Assembly: GCF_014694385.1 (NCBI RefSeq)
Contig: NZ_JAAOCA010000005.1
Span: 1-64,000, forward strand
Direction: 5' to 3'
Source: Pseudomonas typographi
GTDB taxonomy: Bacteria; Pseudomonadota; Gammaproteobacteria; Pseudomonadales; Pseudomonadaceae
Length of the DNA stretch: 64,000 nt
The notes under the pieces are model-generated. The model did no database searches, was not told where the DNA came from, and was given only the letters and a program-made list of their open reading frames with translations. Both the position numbers and the translations under genes were made by a program. Positions within the stretch are counted from its first letter, which is position 1. Each line of letters opens with the position of its first letter. Positions 34,775 to 45,379 of this stretch are shown piece after piece.

Positions 34775-35449
34775 TCAGTCGAGCTGCGCCGGGCCTACCA
34801 CCGCGCCTTCCGCCGTGCCGAAGATCAAGCCGGCGGTTTGCGCCTCGAGCGCCGCGCGTACCGGGGCGAACGAGCGCCGATGGATCGGCGTCGCCCCCAA
34901 GCGCGCAAGGGCTTCGAGGTGCACTGGCGTAGGGTAGCCCTTGTGCGCGGCCAGGCCGTAGCCGGGATAGATCAAATCGAACGCGGCCATTTCGCGGTCG
35001 CGGCTCACTTTAGCCAGGATCGATGCCGCGGCGATCGCCGGCACCTTGGCATCGCCCTGTACCACAGCCGTGCTGGGTACGGCCAGCTTCGGGCAGCGGT
35101 TGCCGTCGATCATGGCCATGCGCGGGGTTATGTGCAGCCCGGCGACCGCACGCTGCATGGCCAACATCGTGGCGTGCAGGATGTTCAATTGGTCGATCTC
35201 GTCCACTTCGGCACGGGCGATGCACCAACTGAGGGCCTTGTCGCAAATTTCGCCGAACAACGCTTCGCGGCGCGCCTCGGTGAGCTTCTTCGAATCGTTC
35301 AGCCCGGTAATCGGGCGCGCCGGGTCGAGGATCACCGCGGCGGTCACCACCGGCCCGCACAGTGGGCCACGGCCCACCTCGTCGACGCCAGCGACCCGTT
35401 CCTCGACCAAGTCGAAATCCAAGCCTATGGGTAGTTGTTTCGGTGGCAT
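34775..35449 (-). CDS. rnhB: Ribonuclease HII
   Basis: A 224-residue endonuclease that cuts RNA in RNA-DNA hybrids and starts ribonucleotide excision repair. The active-site acids lie in [16 protein letters not shown] (Asp, Glu at about 21-24) and [10 protein letters not shown] (Asp), with SILAKVSRD(R) and [15 protein letters not shown] also conserved. The N-terminus has about 17 residues before the motif. It lies 15 bp after lpxB and 73 bp before dnaE on the same strand. Confidence 0.95.
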   Translation of the reverse strand: MPPKQLPIGLDFDLVEERVAGVDEVGRGPLCGPVVTAAVILDPARPITGLNDSKKLTEARREALFGEICDKALSWCIARAEVDEIDQLNILHATMLAMQRAVAGLHITPRMAMIDGNRCPKLAVPSTAVVQGDAKVPAIAAASILAKVSRDREMAAFDLIYPGYGLAAHKGYPTPVHLEALARLGATPIHRRSFAPVRAALEAQTAGLIFGTAEGAVVGPAQLD

Positions 35450-35464
35450 GGCGGCAGCGTCCTA

Positions 35465-36601
35465 TCAGCGGGCCAACAATTGCAACACCGCATCGGCCGC
35501 CTGGTTGGAGGCGTCGCGGCGCAGGGTGCGGTGTATCGCATCGAACTTCTCGGTTTGCCGCTCGTGCCCATCGAGCAAAGGCGCCAGTTGGGCGGCCAGG
35601 CGTTCAGCTGTGGCGTCATCCTGCAATACTTCTGGCACCACGGCTTGTTGCGCCAACAGGTTAGGCAGCGATATGTACGGGCTGTTGACCATACGTTTGA
35701 GCAACCAGAACGTCAACGGCGCCAAGCGGTAGGCGACCACCATCGGCCGTTTGTACAACAGCGCCTCCAAGGTGGCCGTACCCGAGGCGATCAGCACCGC
35801 GTCGCAGGCCTCCAACGCCAGGTGCGATTGGCCGTCGAGCAGGGTAACCGGCAATGAACGGCCCTCCAGCAGGGCTTCGAGCTGCTGGCGGCGCTGCCCA
35901 TTGGCGCTGGGCACCAGCAAGCGCAGGCCCGGGCGGTCGGCCAGCAGCCGCTGCGCGGTGTCAAGGAACAGCGCACCCAGGCGCTTGACCTCACTGCCTC
36001 GGCTGCCCGGCATCAGCGCCAGTACCTGGGCATCGGCTGGCAGCCCCAATTGGGCACGTGCCGCCGTGCGGTCCGGCTGCAAAGCGATAGCGTCGGCCAG
36101 CGAATGCCCGACAAACCGCACCGGCACCCCTTTGGCTTCGTAAAATTGCGCCTCGAAGGGAAACAGCGTGAGCATCAGGTCGCAGCCCTCGCGAATCTTC
36201 AGCACCCTTTTTTGCCGCCACGCCCACACCGAAGGGCTCACATAGTGCACGGTCTTGATACCGGCATGACGAAGCTGCAACTCGATATCAAGGGTAAAAT
36301 CTGGCGCATCGATGCCAATGAACACGTCTGGCCGGGCCTGGAGCAAGGTCTGCACCAGCGCCTTGCGCCGGGCCAGCAATTCCCGTAGCCGGCCAAGCAC
36401 TTCGACCAACCCCATCACTGCCAGGCGCTCCATGGGAAAGTACGATTGCAGGCCTTCGGCCTCCATCAGCGGGCCACCCACGCCAATGAAGCGCACATCG
36501 GCCTGGCGCGCCTTGAGTGCGCGCATCAAGCCACTGCCGAGAATATCCCCACTGGCTTCGCCTGCTACCAGGGCGATGCACAGTGGCTGGGGCGGCGCCA
36601 T
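35465..36601 (-). CDS. lpxB: Lipid-A-disaccharide synthase
   Basis: A 378-residue GT19 glycosyltransferase that joins UDP-2,3-diacylglucosamine and lipid X. It has [17 protein letters not shown] at the N-terminus, [44 protein letters not shown] and [20 protein letters not shown] with [13 protein letters not shown]. Its start overlaps the lpxA stop by one base (TGATG), giving tight coupling in the lpxD-fabZ-lpxA-lpxB group. Confidence 0.96.
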   Translation of the reverse strand: MAPPQPLCIALVAGEASGDILGSGLMRALKARQADVRFIGVGGPLMEAEGLQSYFPMERLAVMGLVEVLGRLRELLARRKALVQTLLQARPDVFIGIDAPDFTLDIELQLRHAGIKTVHYVSPSVWAWRQKRVLKIREGCDLMLTLFPFEAQFYEAKGVPVRFVGHSLADAIALQPDRTAARAQLGLPADAQVLALMPGSRGSEVKRLGALFLDTAQRLLADRPGLRLLVPSANGQRRQQLEALLEGRSLPVTLLDGQSHLALEACDAVLIASGTATLEALLYKRPMVVAYRLAPLTFWLLKRMVNSPYISLPNLLAQQAVVPEVLQDDATAERLAAQLAPLLDGHERQTEKFDAIHRTLRRDASNQAADAVLQLLAR

Positions 36602-37377
36602 CAGCGGGTAATACCCCGGTTGGAGGCCGCCACCGAGTCACGGAACAGCGCGACTTCCGCGTACTCGCCGGCCAGTTCTCCAAGCTCCAATAGCGCTTGG
36701 TCGCGGGTCAACCCTTGGCGATACACCACCTTGTAGGCGCGCCGCAGTGCCTGCATGCAGTCCTCGCTGAAACCACGCCGGCGCATGCCTTCGAAATTCA
36801 TGCTGCGCGCCTGGGCCGGATTGCCGAACACCGTCACGAACGCCGGCACGTCCTTGCCGATCGCCGTGCCCATGCCGGAAAACGCATGGGCACCGATATG
36901 CACGTACTGGTGCACCAGGGTGAAACCGGACAAGATCGCCCAATCTCCCACATGCACATGCCCGGCCAATGCGGTGTTATTGACCAAGATGCAGTGGTTA
37001 CCGATAACGCTGTCGTGGCCGATATGGGCGTAAGCCATGATCAGGTTGTGGTCGCCCAAGGTGGTTTCGCCACGGTCCTGCACAGTGCCACGGTGAATGG
37101 TGGCACCTTCGCGAATCACATTATGGTCACCGATGACCAACGTGGTCGGTTCGCCTTGGTATTTGAGGTCGGGGGTGTCTTCGCCCACCGAGGCAAACTG
37201 ATAGATACGGTTGTGCTTGCCAATCCGGGTTGGCCCACGCAATACCACATGAGGACCAATCACCGTGCCCTCGCCGATTTCCACACCTGCACCGACGATC
37301 GACCAAGGGCCCACCTCGACACCGTCGGCAAGTGTTGCCGTAGGGTCGATGATTGCACGAGGGTCGATCACACTCAT
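36601..37377 (-). CDS. lpxA: UDP-N-acetylglucosamine O-acyltransferase
   Basis: A 258-residue acyltransferase adding the 3-hydroxyacyl chain from ACP in the first step of lipid A synthesis. The N-terminal two thirds are left-handed beta-helix hexapeptide repeats ([27 protein letters not shown] style). The catalytic His lies in the [16 protein letters not shown] region, and the helical C-terminus has [18 protein letters not shown] chose the ATG at 37377, which overlaps the fabZ stop (ATGA). A longer open frame upstream is the shadow of fabZ. Confidence 0.96.
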   Translation of the reverse strand: MSVIDPRAIIDPTATLADGVEVGPWSIVGAGVEIGEGTVIGPHVVLRGPTRIGKHNRIYQFASVGEDTPDLKYQGEPTTLVIGDHNVIREGATIHRGTVQDRGETTLGDHNLIMAYAHIGHDSVIGNHCILVNNTALAGHVHVGDWAILSGFTLVHQYVHIGAHAFSGMGTAIGKDVPAFVTVFGNPAQARSMNFEGMRRRGFSEDCMQALRRAYKVVYRQGLTRDQALLELGELAGEYAEVALFRDSVAASNRGITR

Positions 37378-37814
37378 AGTTTCTGTTCCGCGCAGGTAAT
37401 TTCGGCCGAGCAGACGACTTTGCCAGCCACCGAGGCCGTGCAATTGAACTTCCAGATTTGCCGCTTGCTGCTCAGGAATTGCGCTTCGAGTATCAGTTGG
37501 TCGCCTGGCAGCACCGGTTGGCGGAAGCGCAGTTTGTCTGAGCCCACGAAATAATAGAGGGTGCCGTCGGCGGGTTTCACGCCCATCATCTTGAAGCCCA
37601 GAATGCCGGCCGCCTGGGCCATGGCTTCGATGATCAGCACGCCTGGCATGATCGGATGGGCAGGGAAGTGGCCATTGAAGAAAGGCTCGTTGATGCTGAC
37701 ATTTTTGTACGCACGAATGCGCTGGCCCTCGACGTCCAGCTCCTGAACACGGTCCACCAACAGGAACGGGTAGCGGTGGGGCAGGTATTCGCGAATCTCG
37801 TTGATGTCCATCAT
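37374..37814 (-). CDS. fabZ: 3-hydroxyacyl-[acyl-carrier-protein] dehydratase FabZ
   Basis: A 146-residue hot-dog fold dehydratase of the type II fatty acid cycle. The active-site His lies in [21 protein letters not shown] with the catalytic acid Glu in the following helix. [17 protein letters not shown] and [14 protein letters not shown] are conserved. The start could be either of two consecutive Met codons. It lies between lpxD and lpxA, where it balances fatty acid flow against lipid A acylation. Confidence 0.96.
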   Translation of the reverse strand: MMDINEIREYLPHRYPFLLVDRVQELDVEGQRIRAYKNVSINEPFFNGHFPAHPIMPGVLIIEAMAQAAGILGFKMMGVKPADGTLYYFVGSDKLRFRQPVLPGDQLILEAQFLSSKRQIWKFNCTASVAGKVVCSAEITCAEQKL

Positions 37815-37841
37815 GTTCAGGAAGAGCCTTAATAAGAGAAT

Positions 37842-37868
37842 GGAGCACCGCTGCAGGGGCGGTGCTCC
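37842..37868 (-). repeat. Inverted repeat between lpxD and fabZ
   Basis: A perfect 10-bp stem GGAGCACCGC/GCGGTGCTCC with a 7-base loop. The minus-strand sequence after it (ATTCTCTTATT) is only partly T rich, so it may be a weak terminator or attenuator, or a processing site that lets fabZ-lpxA-lpxB levels differ from those of lpxD. Confidence 0.6.
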
Positions 37869-37923
37869 TTATATGATCAAGACGACAGTTTAAATGCAGC
37901 GCGTGCTTGATAGTGAGCGTTTG

Positions 37924-38973
37924 TCAGCCTTCTGATGGCGTATCCGCGCTACGGGTCACCGCATCGACGCGCTTTTCCAACTGGGCCAGGCGCCGCGACA
38001 TGTCGTCGAGGTGGCGGATACGGGCCGCGCTCTTACGCCATTCGGCCGCGGGCTGCATGGCGGTACCGGACGAATAACTGCCCGGCTCGGTGATCGAACG
38101 GGTCACCATCGTCATGCCAGTGATGAAAACGTTGTCGCAGATTTCGATGTGCCCCACCAAGCCAACCCCACCGGCGAGCATGCAGTGCCGGCCGATTTTG
38201 GTGCTGCCGGAAATCCCCACACAGGCGGCCATGGCGGTATGGTCACCGACCTGCACGTTATGCGCGATCTGGATCTGATTATCGAGCTTGACGCCGTTAC
38301 CTAACACCGTGTCGGCCAGGGCCCCGCGGTCAACCGCGGTGTTCACGCCGATTTCGACATCGTCGCCCACTTGCACGCCGCCGACCTGGGCAATTTTTTG
38401 CCATACGCCTTTCTCATTGGCGAACCCGAAGCCCTCACCGCCGAGTACCGCGCCCGACTGTATCACCACGCGCTTACCGATGTGCACGTCGTGATAAAGC
38501 GTGACCCGCGGCGCAAGCCAACCGCCCTCGCCAATCACGCAGCGCGCGCCGATGTAGCCATGGGCGCCGATGGTCACACCGGCGCCAATATGGGCGCCGC
38601 TTTCAACCACCACGAATGGCCCGACGCTGGCGCTAGGGGCCACCGTCGCATCGGCGGCGACCACGGCGCTGGGGTGGATACCGGCCGGGGCTCGGGGCTT
38701 GGGGTCGAACGCATGGGAAATACGCGCATACGCAAGGTACGGGTCGGCCACGATCAATGCGTTGCCGGTGAAGCCTTCGGCATCGGCCGCTTTGAGCAGC
38801 ACGGCACCGGCTTGGCTGTGATCGAGAAACTTGCGGTACTGCGGGTTGGCGAGAAAGCTCAGTTGAGCGGGGCCGGCTTCCTGCAAGGTAGCCAGCCCGG
38901 TGATTTCCAGCGCCCGGGTGCCGCGCAGCTCGGCGCCCAGGGTATCGGCCAATTGGCCGAGGGTCATGCTCAA
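37924..38973 (-). CDS. lpxD: UDP-3-O-(3-hydroxymyristoyl)glucosamine N-acyltransferase
   Basis: A 349-residue trimeric acyltransferase for the third step of lipid A synthesis. It has an N-terminal uridine-binding domain ([26 protein letters not shown]), a long hexapeptide-repeat helix from about 100 to 290 with the catalytic His in [27 protein letters not shown] (split here by the repeat), and a C-terminal helical extension with coiled-coil character ([11 protein letters not shown]). It starts 9 bp after ompH on the same strand. Confidence 0.96.
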   Translation of the reverse strand: MSMTLGQLADTLGAELRGTRALEITGLATLQEAGPAQLSFLANPQYRKFLDHSQAGAVLLKAADAEGFTGNALIVADPYLAYARISHAFDPKPRAPAGIHPSAVVAADATVAPSASVGPFVVVESGAHIGAGVTIGAHGYIGARCVIGEGGWLAPRVTLYHDVHIGKRVVIQSGAVLGGEGFGFANEKGVWQKIAQVGGVQVGDDVEIGVNTAVDRGALADTVLGNGVKLDNQIQIAHNVQVGDHTAMAACVGISGSTKIGRHCMLAGGVGLVGHIEICDNVFITGMTMVTRSITEPGSYSSGTAMQPAAEWRKSAARIRHLDDMSRRLAQLEKRVDAVTRSADTPSEG

Positions 38974-38982
38974 GGGTCTAAC

Positions 38983-39486
38983 TCACTTAGCCTGGTTCAT
39001 GCGTTCGATCACCTGGCGGGTGATGTCGTATTGCGGTTTTACGTCCACCACTGCACCGCGCTCCAGTACCAAGTCAAAGCTACCTTGCTTGATCACGGCC
39101 TCTACCGCGCCGTCAAGCTTGGGCTTGAGCTGCTGCAGCATGTCACGGTCAGCCGCGGCCTTGGCTTCGTTCAGCTCTTTGGATTGGAACTGGAAGTCCC
39201 GGGCCTTTTGCTTGAAGTCCAGCTCCAGGCGCTCGCGCTCGCCTTGTTGCATTTTGTCGCCGCCACTGACCAAGCGGTCCTGGATGCCCTTGGCGCTGGC
39301 TTCCAGGGCTTTGAGCTTGGTCAACTGCGGGCCGAATTTCTTTTCGGCGTCGACGGCGTATTTCTTCGCGGCATCGGATTCGAGCAAGGCCATCTGGTAA
39401 TTCAGGACGGCGACTTTCATTTCAGCGAATGCCGGGGTAGCGATCATGGCGGCCGCCACGATAAGCAATTGGGTGAACTTACGCAC
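38983..39486 (-). CDS. skp: Periplasmic chaperone OmpH/Skp
   Basis: A 167-residue periplasmic holdase that carries unfolded outer-membrane proteins to the Bam complex. A signal peptide (core FTQLLIVAAAMIATPAFA, cleaved before EMK) precedes a mature part that begins MKVAVLNYQMALLES and continues as long charged helices (EKKFGPQLTKLKALEA to ERLELDFKQKARDFQFQ) forming the tentacle arms. It lies between bamA and lpxD, the conserved order. Confidence 0.92.
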   Translation of the reverse strand: MRKFTQLLIVAAAMIATPAFAEMKVAVLNYQMALLESDAAKKYAVDAEKKFGPQLTKLKALEASAKGIQDRLVSGGDKMQQGERERLELDFKQKARDFQFQSKELNEAKAAADRDMLQQLKPKLDGAVEAVIKQGSFDLVLERGAVVDVKPQYDITRQVIERMNQAK

Positions 39487-39531
39487 GTTGAGCTCCTGCA
39501 GAATCCCTGTGTGGTGTAGTACGGCCAGCGC

Positions 39532-41892
39532 TTAGAACGTCTGGCCGAGCGAGAATTGGAAAATCTGGGTTTCGGCGTCGTCCGGTTTCTTCACCGGCAT
39601 CGCCAGGCTGAAACTCAGCGGGCCAAGGGCGGTGATCCACGTTACCCCCAGGCCCACAGACGCCGCCATGTTGGAGAGGTCGATCGAACCGCAGTCCCTG
39701 TTATTGACCGGGTGATCACCTGCCGAGTTGGTACGGTACTGGCACTTGGAGTCGAACGTATTACCCACGTCCCAGAACAAGGAAGTACGCAGCGACTTTT
39801 GGTCCTTGATGAACGGCATCGGGAACAGGACTTCCGCACCGCCAGTGATCAGCACGTTGCCGCCGAAGGCCACATCGTCCTGGTCCGGGTCGTTCGTCGC
39901 TGGAGTACCGCGCGGCCCCAGCGTGCTGTCCTTGAAGCCACGCACCGAGTTGAAGCCCCCGGCGTAGTAGTTTTCATAGAACGGCAGGCCGTCGGTGGAA
40001 CCATAACCGTCGCCATACCCCAGCTCGGTGTGGAAGCGCAGCGTATAGGTATCGGTCAGTGGCGCGAAGATCTGGCCGCGGTAGTCGATCTTGTAGAACG
40101 ACAGGTCGCTGCCCGGCGTGGTGGTTTCCAGGGTCAAGCTCTGGGCATGGCCACGGGTAGGCAGGGTGCCACGGTTGAGGGTCGAATCCGACCAGCCTAC
40201 CGAGGCCTTGAAGTTGGTGAAGCTGTCGCCTTCGCGGTCGATGAAGTCATAGATTTCGCCGACCGTGTAGGTGCCGGTGTTGATTTCGTCACGTTGCACG
40301 GTCAGGCCGAAGTTCAGGCGCGACGTCTCGCTGATCGGGTAACCGAAGTTCAGCCCGGCACCCAGGCTGTCCACCGCATAGCTGGCCACGTCGACATCCA
40401 ACTCGTCGTAGTCGGTTTTACGGTAGAAGGCGTTGTAGCCCAGGCTTACGCCGTCTGGCGTGTAATACGGGTTGACGAAGCTGAAGTTGTAGCGGGTTTG
40501 GTACTCCGAACGGGTCAGGCCGATACCGACCTTGTTACCCGACCCGAGGAAGTTGTTCTGGCTGATCGAACCACCGAGGATCAAACCAGCGCTCTGGGCA
40601 AAGCCCACGCTGGCGGTGATGCTGCCGGACGGTTGCTCTTCGACCGTGTAGTTCACATCGACCTGATCGTCGGTGCCCGGCACCGGTGGCGTCTCGACGT
40701 TGACTTCCTTGAAGTAACCCAGGCGTTCCAGCCGCGTCTTGGACTGGTCGATCAAGTAGGTCGAGGCCCAGCCGCCTTCCATCTGGCGCATTTCGCGGCG
40801 CAGTACCTGGTCGTCGGTTTTGGTGTTGCCACGGAAGTTGATACGGTCGACATAGGCGCGCTTGCCTGGGTCCACCACGAAGGTGATGTCGACGGTGTGG
40901 TCGTCATCATGGGGCTGCGGCACGCCGTTGACATTGGCGAAGGTGTAGCCCTCGTTGCCTAGGCGCCGCGTGATGAGCTCGGAGGTGTCGGTCATCACTT
41001 TACGTGAGAACACCTGGCCCTTTTGCACCAGCATCAGTGCCTTGATCTGCTCTTCGGGCACCTTCAGGTCACCGGTGAGCTTCACGTCGCGCACATTGTA
41101 CTTGGCGCCTTCGTTGATGTTCACGGTGATGTAGACGTGTTTTTTGTCTGGTGTGATGGACACCTGGGTGGAGGCGATGTCCATGTTGATGTAGCCGCGG
41201 TCGAGGTAGTAGGAGCGCAGCCGCTCCAGGTCACCGGACAGCTTTTCGCGCGCGTACTTGTCGTCGTTCTTGAAGAAGGACAACCAGTTGGTGGTCTTGA
41301 GTTCGAACAGGTCCTTGAGGTCTTGCTCGGGGAATACGGTGTTACCAACGATGTTGATGTGCTGGATCGCCGCCACGGTGCCTTCGTTGATCTTGATCTT
41401 CAGGGCCACACGGTTGCGCGGTTCGGTGACCACCTCGGTGTCGACCGTGGCCGAGTAGCGGCCCTGGGCCACGTACTGGCGTTGCAACTCGTTACGCACG
41501 CCTTCGAGGGTGGCGCGCTGGAAGATCTCGCCTTCGGACAGACCCGACTGGCGCAAGCCCTTGAGCAGGTCGTCGGAGGAAATGGCCTTGTTGCCTTCAA
41601 TTTCAATGCTGGCGATCGACGGGCGCTCAACCACGTTGATGACCAGGACGTTGCCATCACGGCCCAACTGGATGTCCTGGAAAAAACCGGTCTTGAACAA
41701 CGCCCGGGTGGAATCCACCAGGCGGCCGTCATCGGCGGTGTCCCCCACGTTCAATGGCAGCGCACCGAATACGCTACCGGCGGAGACCCTTTGAAGGCCG
41801 TTTACACGGATATCGGAGATAGTGAAGGACTCGGCGTGAACTTCGGCGATCATCAGTGCGGACAGCACCGCGGTAAGCAGCAGACGTTTCAT
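39532..41892 (-). CDS. bamA: Outer membrane protein assembly factor BamA
   Basis: A 786-residue Omp85 insertase. The signal peptide (LLLTAVLSALMIAEVHA) is followed by five POTRA domains to about residue 420 (each about 75-80 residues, e.g. SFTISDIRVNGLQRVSAG, KHVYITVNINEG). The 16-stranded beta-barrel follows, with loop 6 motif VRGFKDSTLGPRG and a C-terminal aromatic signal (QFSLGQTF). No truncation. rseP is upstream with a hairpin between them; skp follows 45 bp downstream. Confidence 0.96.
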   Translation of the reverse strand: MKRLLLTAVLSALMIAEVHAESFTISDIRVNGLQRVSAGSVFGALPLNVGDTADDGRLVDSTRALFKTGFFQDIQLGRDGNVLVINVVERPSIASIEIEGNKAISSDDLLKGLRQSGLSEGEIFQRATLEGVRNELQRQYVAQGRYSATVDTEVVTEPRNRVALKIKINEGTVAAIQHINIVGNTVFPEQDLKDLFELKTTNWLSFFKNDDKYAREKLSGDLERLRSYYLDRGYINMDIASTQVSITPDKKHVYITVNINEGAKYNVRDVKLTGDLKVPEEQIKALMLVQKGQVFSRKVMTDTSELITRRLGNEGYTFANVNGVPQPHDDDHTVDITFVVDPGKRAYVDRINFRGNTKTDDQVLRREMRQMEGGWASTYLIDQSKTRLERLGYFKEVNVETPPVPGTDDQVDVNYTVEEQPSGSITASVGFAQSAGLILGGSISQNNFLGSGNKVGIGLTRSEYQTRYNFSFVNPYYTPDGVSLGYNAFYRKTDYDELDVDVASYAVDSLGAGLNFGYPISETSRLNFGLTVQRDEINTGTYTVGEIYDFIDREGDSFTNFKASVGWSDSTLNRGTLPTRGHAQSLTLETTTPGSDLSFYKIDYRGQIFAPLTDTYTLRFHTELGYGDGYGSTDGLPFYENYYAGGFNSVRGFKDSTLGPRGTPATNDPDQDDVAFGGNVLITGGAEVLFPMPFIKDQKSLRTSLFWDVGNTFDSKCQYRTNSAGDHPVNNRDCGSIDLSNMAASVGLGVTWITALGPLSFSLAMPVKKPDDAETQIFQFSLGQTF

Positions 41893-41918
41893 GAAGTCCT
41901 TTCTTATTCCTTACGGCA

Positions 41919-41945
41919 ATAAACAAACTGCCGCGTAGGCGGCAG
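41919..41945 (-). terminator. Terminator or attenuator between rseP and bamA
   Basis: A perfect 7-bp stem CTGCCGC/GCGGCAG with a 4-base loop, followed on the minus strand by TTTGTTTATT. It lies in the 76-bp rseP-bamA gap, so it may reduce readthrough into bamA or stop transcripts from the dxr side. Confidence 0.6.
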
Positions 41946-41968
41946 GTTCGCAATTGAGCGATGCATTA

Positions 41969-43321
41969 TTACAACCGACCCAAATCGTTGATCAGGGCGA
42001 GCAACATCACCCCGACTACCAGACTGATACCGATCTGGATCCCCCAGCCTTGCACCCGGTCAGAAACGGGCCGGCCCCGCACCCACTCGATCAGGTAAAA
42101 CAACAAATGGCCCCCATCCAGTACTGGAATGGGCAGCAAATTAAGAACGCCCAGGCTTATGCTCAAATACGCCAGGAAATTCAGGAAATCCCCCAGGCCC
42201 GACTGGGCCGAAGCGCCCGCCACTTTAGCAATCGTTATCGGTCCACTCAAGTTTTTTACAGAGAGCTCGCCGAACAGCATTTTCTTTAGTGAATCAAGGG
42301 TCAAGGCGGTCATGGCCCAGGTCCGCCGGGCGCCTTCAGCGATCCCGTCAAGCGGCCCGTAGCGCACTTCGCGCAGCATATCGGCTGGCCATTGCGCAGG
42401 TTTTACCCCCGCCCCCAGGTACCCCGCAGCCTCTTTGCCTTCGCCGCGGCTGGCCAAGGTCACCGGCACCTGCACTTGGGCACCGGCGCGCAGTACCGTA
42501 AGGGTGACCGCGGCGCCCGGCTGCTCGCGCACGGTGTCGACCAACTGCTGCCAGTCGCCTAGGGCCTTGCCATCCAGCGCCACCAGCCGGTCGCCGGGTT
42601 GCAAGCCGGCGGCCTTGGCCGGCCCGTCTGGGTCTAGCTCGGCCAGTACCGGCTCCAGCGCCGGGCGCCAAGGCTGCAGGCCGAGGGAGCGAATCGGATC
42701 GGGTTCGTCGCTGCCTTTTAGCCAATGATCGAGTGCCACCGTGTGAACCTGAGGCGCGCTGCTGCCTGGCTCGATCACACCCATACGCAAGTGGCCGGAT
42801 TCGCCCAATCGGCCGACCAGGGCCATGTTCACTGCCGACCAGCCGGGCGTGGCATCGCCATCGACCGAGACGATTTCCTGCCCAGCGGCCAGGCCCGCTA
42901 CTGCCGCCAGGCTGCCGGGCTGTACTTGGCCGATGACCGGGCGCACCTGCTGGCTGCCCAGCATGGCGACAACCCAGAAGAACACCAAGGCCAGCAAGAA
43001 GTTAGCGACGGGGCCCGCCGCTACGATCGCGATGCGCTGGTGCACGGGCTTGCGGTTGAACGAAAGATGCGCCATTACAGCCGGCACCTCGCCCTCTCGC
43101 TCGTCGAGCATTTTGACGTAGCCACCTAGCGGAATGGCGGCCACCACGAACTCGGTGCCGTGCCGATCGTGCCAGCGCAGCAGCGGCATGCCAAACCCCA
43201 CGGAGAATCGCAGCACCTTGACCCCGCAACGGCGCGCGACCCAAAAATGGCCAAACTCGTGGAAGGTAACCAGCACCCCCAAGGCGACCAGGGTGCCGAC
43301 AATCATGTAGAGCGCACTCAT
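41969..43321 (-). CDS. rseP: RIP metalloprotease RseP
   Basis: A 450-residue inner-membrane site-2 protease that cleaves the anti-sigma factor (MucA/RseA) within the membrane to release the envelope-stress sigma factor. The Zn site HEFGH lies at 21-25 in the first helix, with the second motif PIPVLDGGHL near the C-terminus. Two PDZ domains lie between (about 115-290), including PGSLAAVAGLAAGQEIVSVDG. Four transmembrane stretches are visible. In Pseudomonas this protein (MucP) links envelope stress to alginate production. It lies between dxr and bamA. Confidence 0.95.
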   Translation of the reverse strand: MSALYMIVGTLVALGVLVTFHEFGHFWVARRCGVKVLRFSVGFGMPLLRWHDRHGTEFVVAAIPLGGYVKMLDEREGEVPAVMAHLSFNRKPVHQRIAIVAAGPVANFLLALVFFWVVAMLGSQQVRPVIGQVQPGSLAAVAGLAAGQEIVSVDGDATPGWSAVNMALVGRLGESGHLRMGVIEPGSSAPQVHTVALDHWLKGSDEPDPIRSLGLQPWRPALEPVLAELDPDGPAKAAGLQPGDRLVALDGKALGDWQQLVDTVREQPGAAVTLTVLRAGAQVQVPVTLASRGEGKEAAGYLGAGVKPAQWPADMLREVRYGPLDGIAEGARRTWAMTALTLDSLKKMLFGELSVKNLSGPITIAKVAGASAQSGLGDFLNFLAYLSISLGVLNLLPIPVLDGGHLLFYLIEWVRGRPVSDRVQGWGIQIGISLVVGVMLLALINDLGRL

Positions 43322-43376
43322 TACATTCTCCGAAGTGGCAGCAGGCAGCCATTCATCATGTGGCGACCATCGGACC

Positions 43377-44567
43377 TCATCGCCCCTGGCGAGTCAACCA
43401 TTGTTTGGCCCGTTTCCGGGCCCGCGCATCGGCCTCGAACACCGCTTCCAGGCCGTCTAGCGCATTGGCCGGTTCCTCGGCCAGCACCTGCTCGATGATA
43501 CTAGGGATCTCGGTGAAACGGATGCGCCGTTCGAGAAAGGCCGCCACCGCCACCTCGTTGGCGGCATTGAGCGTGGTCGGCGCGCTTCCCCCCGCGCGCG
43601 CGGCCTCCACGGCCAGCCGCAGGCATGGAAAGCGGCCCGGGGCCGGCGCCTGGAAATCCAGGCGGGCAATGCTGAACAGGTCGAGCGCGGCCACCCCCGA
43701 GTCGATGCGTTGCGGCCAGGCTAGCGCATTGGCGATCGGTGTGCGCATGTCGGGGTTACCCAACTGGGCAAGCACCGAGCCATCGACGTAATCGACCAGC
43801 GAGTGAATTACGCTCTGCGGGTGCACCACCACCTCGACTTGCTCAGGGCGAGCATCGAACAGCCAACAGGCCTCGATCAGCTCCAGGCCTTTGTTCATCA
43901 TGCTGGCAGAGTCGATGGAAATCTTTCGCCCCATCGACCAGTTGGGGTGGGCGCAGGCTTGCTCGGGGCTGGCCTCGGCCAGCTGCTCGGCAGGCCATTC
44001 GCGAAACGGCCCACCACTGGCGGTGAGCAGGATCCGTCGCACGCCAATCGGTGCCAGCCCGCGCGCATAGTCGCTGGGCAGGCACTGGAATATAGCGTTG
44101 TGTTCACTGTCGATCGGCAGCAGTACCGCGCCGCTGGCACGCACCGCGGCCATGAACAGCGCACCAGACATCACCAGCGCTTCCTTGTTGGCCAGTAACA
44201 CCTTTTTGCCGGCATGCACGGCCGCGAGCGTCGGCGCAAGGCCCGCCGCGCCGACGATGGCCGCCATCACCGCGTCTACCTCCGGTGCCGAGGCGGCCTC
44301 GCACAGCCCCCGCTCCCCTAGCAAAACCTCGGTGCCAAGGCCGGCCGCGGCCAGGCCCTGGCGCAACCTGGCCGCGCTAGGTTCATCCGGCACTACCGCC
44401 AACGTGGGGCGGTGCGCGCGGCATAACTGCAGCAATTCATCGATGCGGCTAAAACCGCTAAGCGCGAAGACCTCGAAGCGGTCCGGGTGGCGGCTGATCA
44501 CATCCAGCGTGCTCAGGCCGATCGAGCCTGTGGCGCCCAATACGGTCACACGTTGTGCACGGCTCAC
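43377..44567 (-). CDS. dxr: 1-deoxy-D-xylulose 5-phosphate reductoisomerase
   Basis: A 396-residue MEP-pathway enzyme making MEP with NADPH. It has [17 protein letters not shown] (NADPH loop), [24 protein letters not shown] (metal ligands) and the flexible loop [11 protein letters not shown], with the C-terminal helical domain [17 protein letters not shown] chose the GTG start at 44567, which overlaps the cdsA stop (GTGA) and gives the usual MSRAQRV start. It lies between cdsA and rseP. Confidence 0.95.
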   Translation of the reverse strand: MSRAQRVTVLGATGSIGLSTLDVISRHPDRFEVFALSGFSRIDELLQLCRAHRPTLAVVPDEPSAARLRQGLAAAGLGTEVLLGERGLCEAASAPEVDAVMAAIVGAAGLAPTLAAVHAGKKVLLANKEALVMSGALFMAAVRASGAVLLPIDSEHNAIFQCLPSDYARGLAPIGVRRILLTASGGPFREWPAEQLAEASPEQACAHPNWSMGRKISIDSASMMNKGLELIEACWLFDARPEQVEVVVHPQSVIHSLVDYVDGSVLAQLGNPDMRTPIANALAWPQRIDSGVAALDLFSIARLDFQAPAPGRFPCLRLAVEAARAGGSAPTTLNAANEVAVAAFLERRIRFTEIPSIIEQVLAEEPANALDGLEAVFEADARARKRAKQWLTRQGR

Positions 44568-45379
44568 ATCACGCCCCAGCCAGCGGCCCACAGCAGCACG
44601 GCGAACAATGGCACCGCCGCGGTCAAGCTGTCGATGCGGTCCATCGCGCCGCCATGGCCCGGTAACAATTGGCTGCTGTCCTTGATGCCGGCACGGCGTT
44701 TGAACATGCTTTCCGTGAGGTCGCCCACCACCGAGGCGGCCACCACCAGCACCGCGCCAAGCAAGGCCATGATCAATTCGCCCAGGCTCAAATGCCGGCC
44801 GATGCCGACCCCCAGGGTGACCACGAGGCTCAGCCCCAGGCCGCCATACACGCCTTCCCAGCTTTTACCCGGGCTGACCTGCGGCGCCAGCTTGCGCCGG
44901 CCGAAGGCACGGCCGGAGAAGTACGCGCCGATGTCGGCGGTCCACACCAGCACCATCACCATCACGATCAACCAATTGCCCAGCGGCCACTGCTTGAGCA
45001 GCACCAACCCTTGCCATGCCGGTAACAACGTCAGCAGCCCGATCACCGCCTTGCTGGCGACGTTGTCCCAGTGCGATGCGCTGGCCGGGTACGTCAGCAC
45101 CAGCCAACTGGCCAACGCCCACCAGATTACCGCCAGGCCCAGCAGCCACGGTGCCACGCCCGGCGCCAGGTAAAACAGGAACAACATCAGCGCCACTAAC
45201 GCTGCGTAGGCCACCCGTTGCCACTGCCATTGCAACCCGGCCAGGCGCGCCCATTCCCACCCGCCGAGGGTAACCACCGCGCCGATGAACAGCGCGAACC
45301 AGCCACCGTCGAGCAAAAAGAAACCACACAGTGCGAGTGGCAACAGGACCAGGGCGGTAAGGATGCGTTGTTTAAGCAT
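44564..45379 (-). CDS. cdsA: Phosphatidate cytidylyltransferase
   Basis: A 271-residue inner-membrane enzyme producing CDP-diacylglycerol for all phospholipids. About eight transmembrane helices lead to the C-terminal signature [26 protein letters not shown] with the metal-binding Asp. I chose the ATG at 45379, overlapping the uppS stop (TAATG); a longer open frame upstream is out of place inside uppS. Coupled between uppS and dxr. Confidence 0.95.
   Translation of the reverse strand: MLKQRILTALVLLPLALCGFFLLDGGWFALFIGAVVTLGGWEWARLAGLQWQWQRVAYAALVALMLFLFYLAPGVAPWLLGLAVIWWALASWLVLTYPASASHWDNVASKAVIGLLTLLPAWQGLVLLKQWPLGNWLIVMVMVLVWTADIGAYFSGRAFGRRKLAPQVSPGKSWEGVYGGLGLSLVVTLGVGIGRHLSLGELIMALLGAVLVVAASVVGDLTESMFKRRAGIKDSSQLLPGHGGAMDRIDSLTAAVPLFAVLLWAAGWGVM

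Noticed and set aside
36601..37848. A 415-codon version of lpxA starting upstream of fabZ
   Set aside because: The extra N-terminal 157 codons are the wrong-frame reading of fabZ; the true LpxA start [11 protein letters not shown] at 37377 overlaps the fabZ stop.
39556..40962. A 468-codon plus-strand open frame opposite bamA
   Set aside because: Shadow of bamA; no ribosome site, no family motif, and skewed Val/Arg/His composition.
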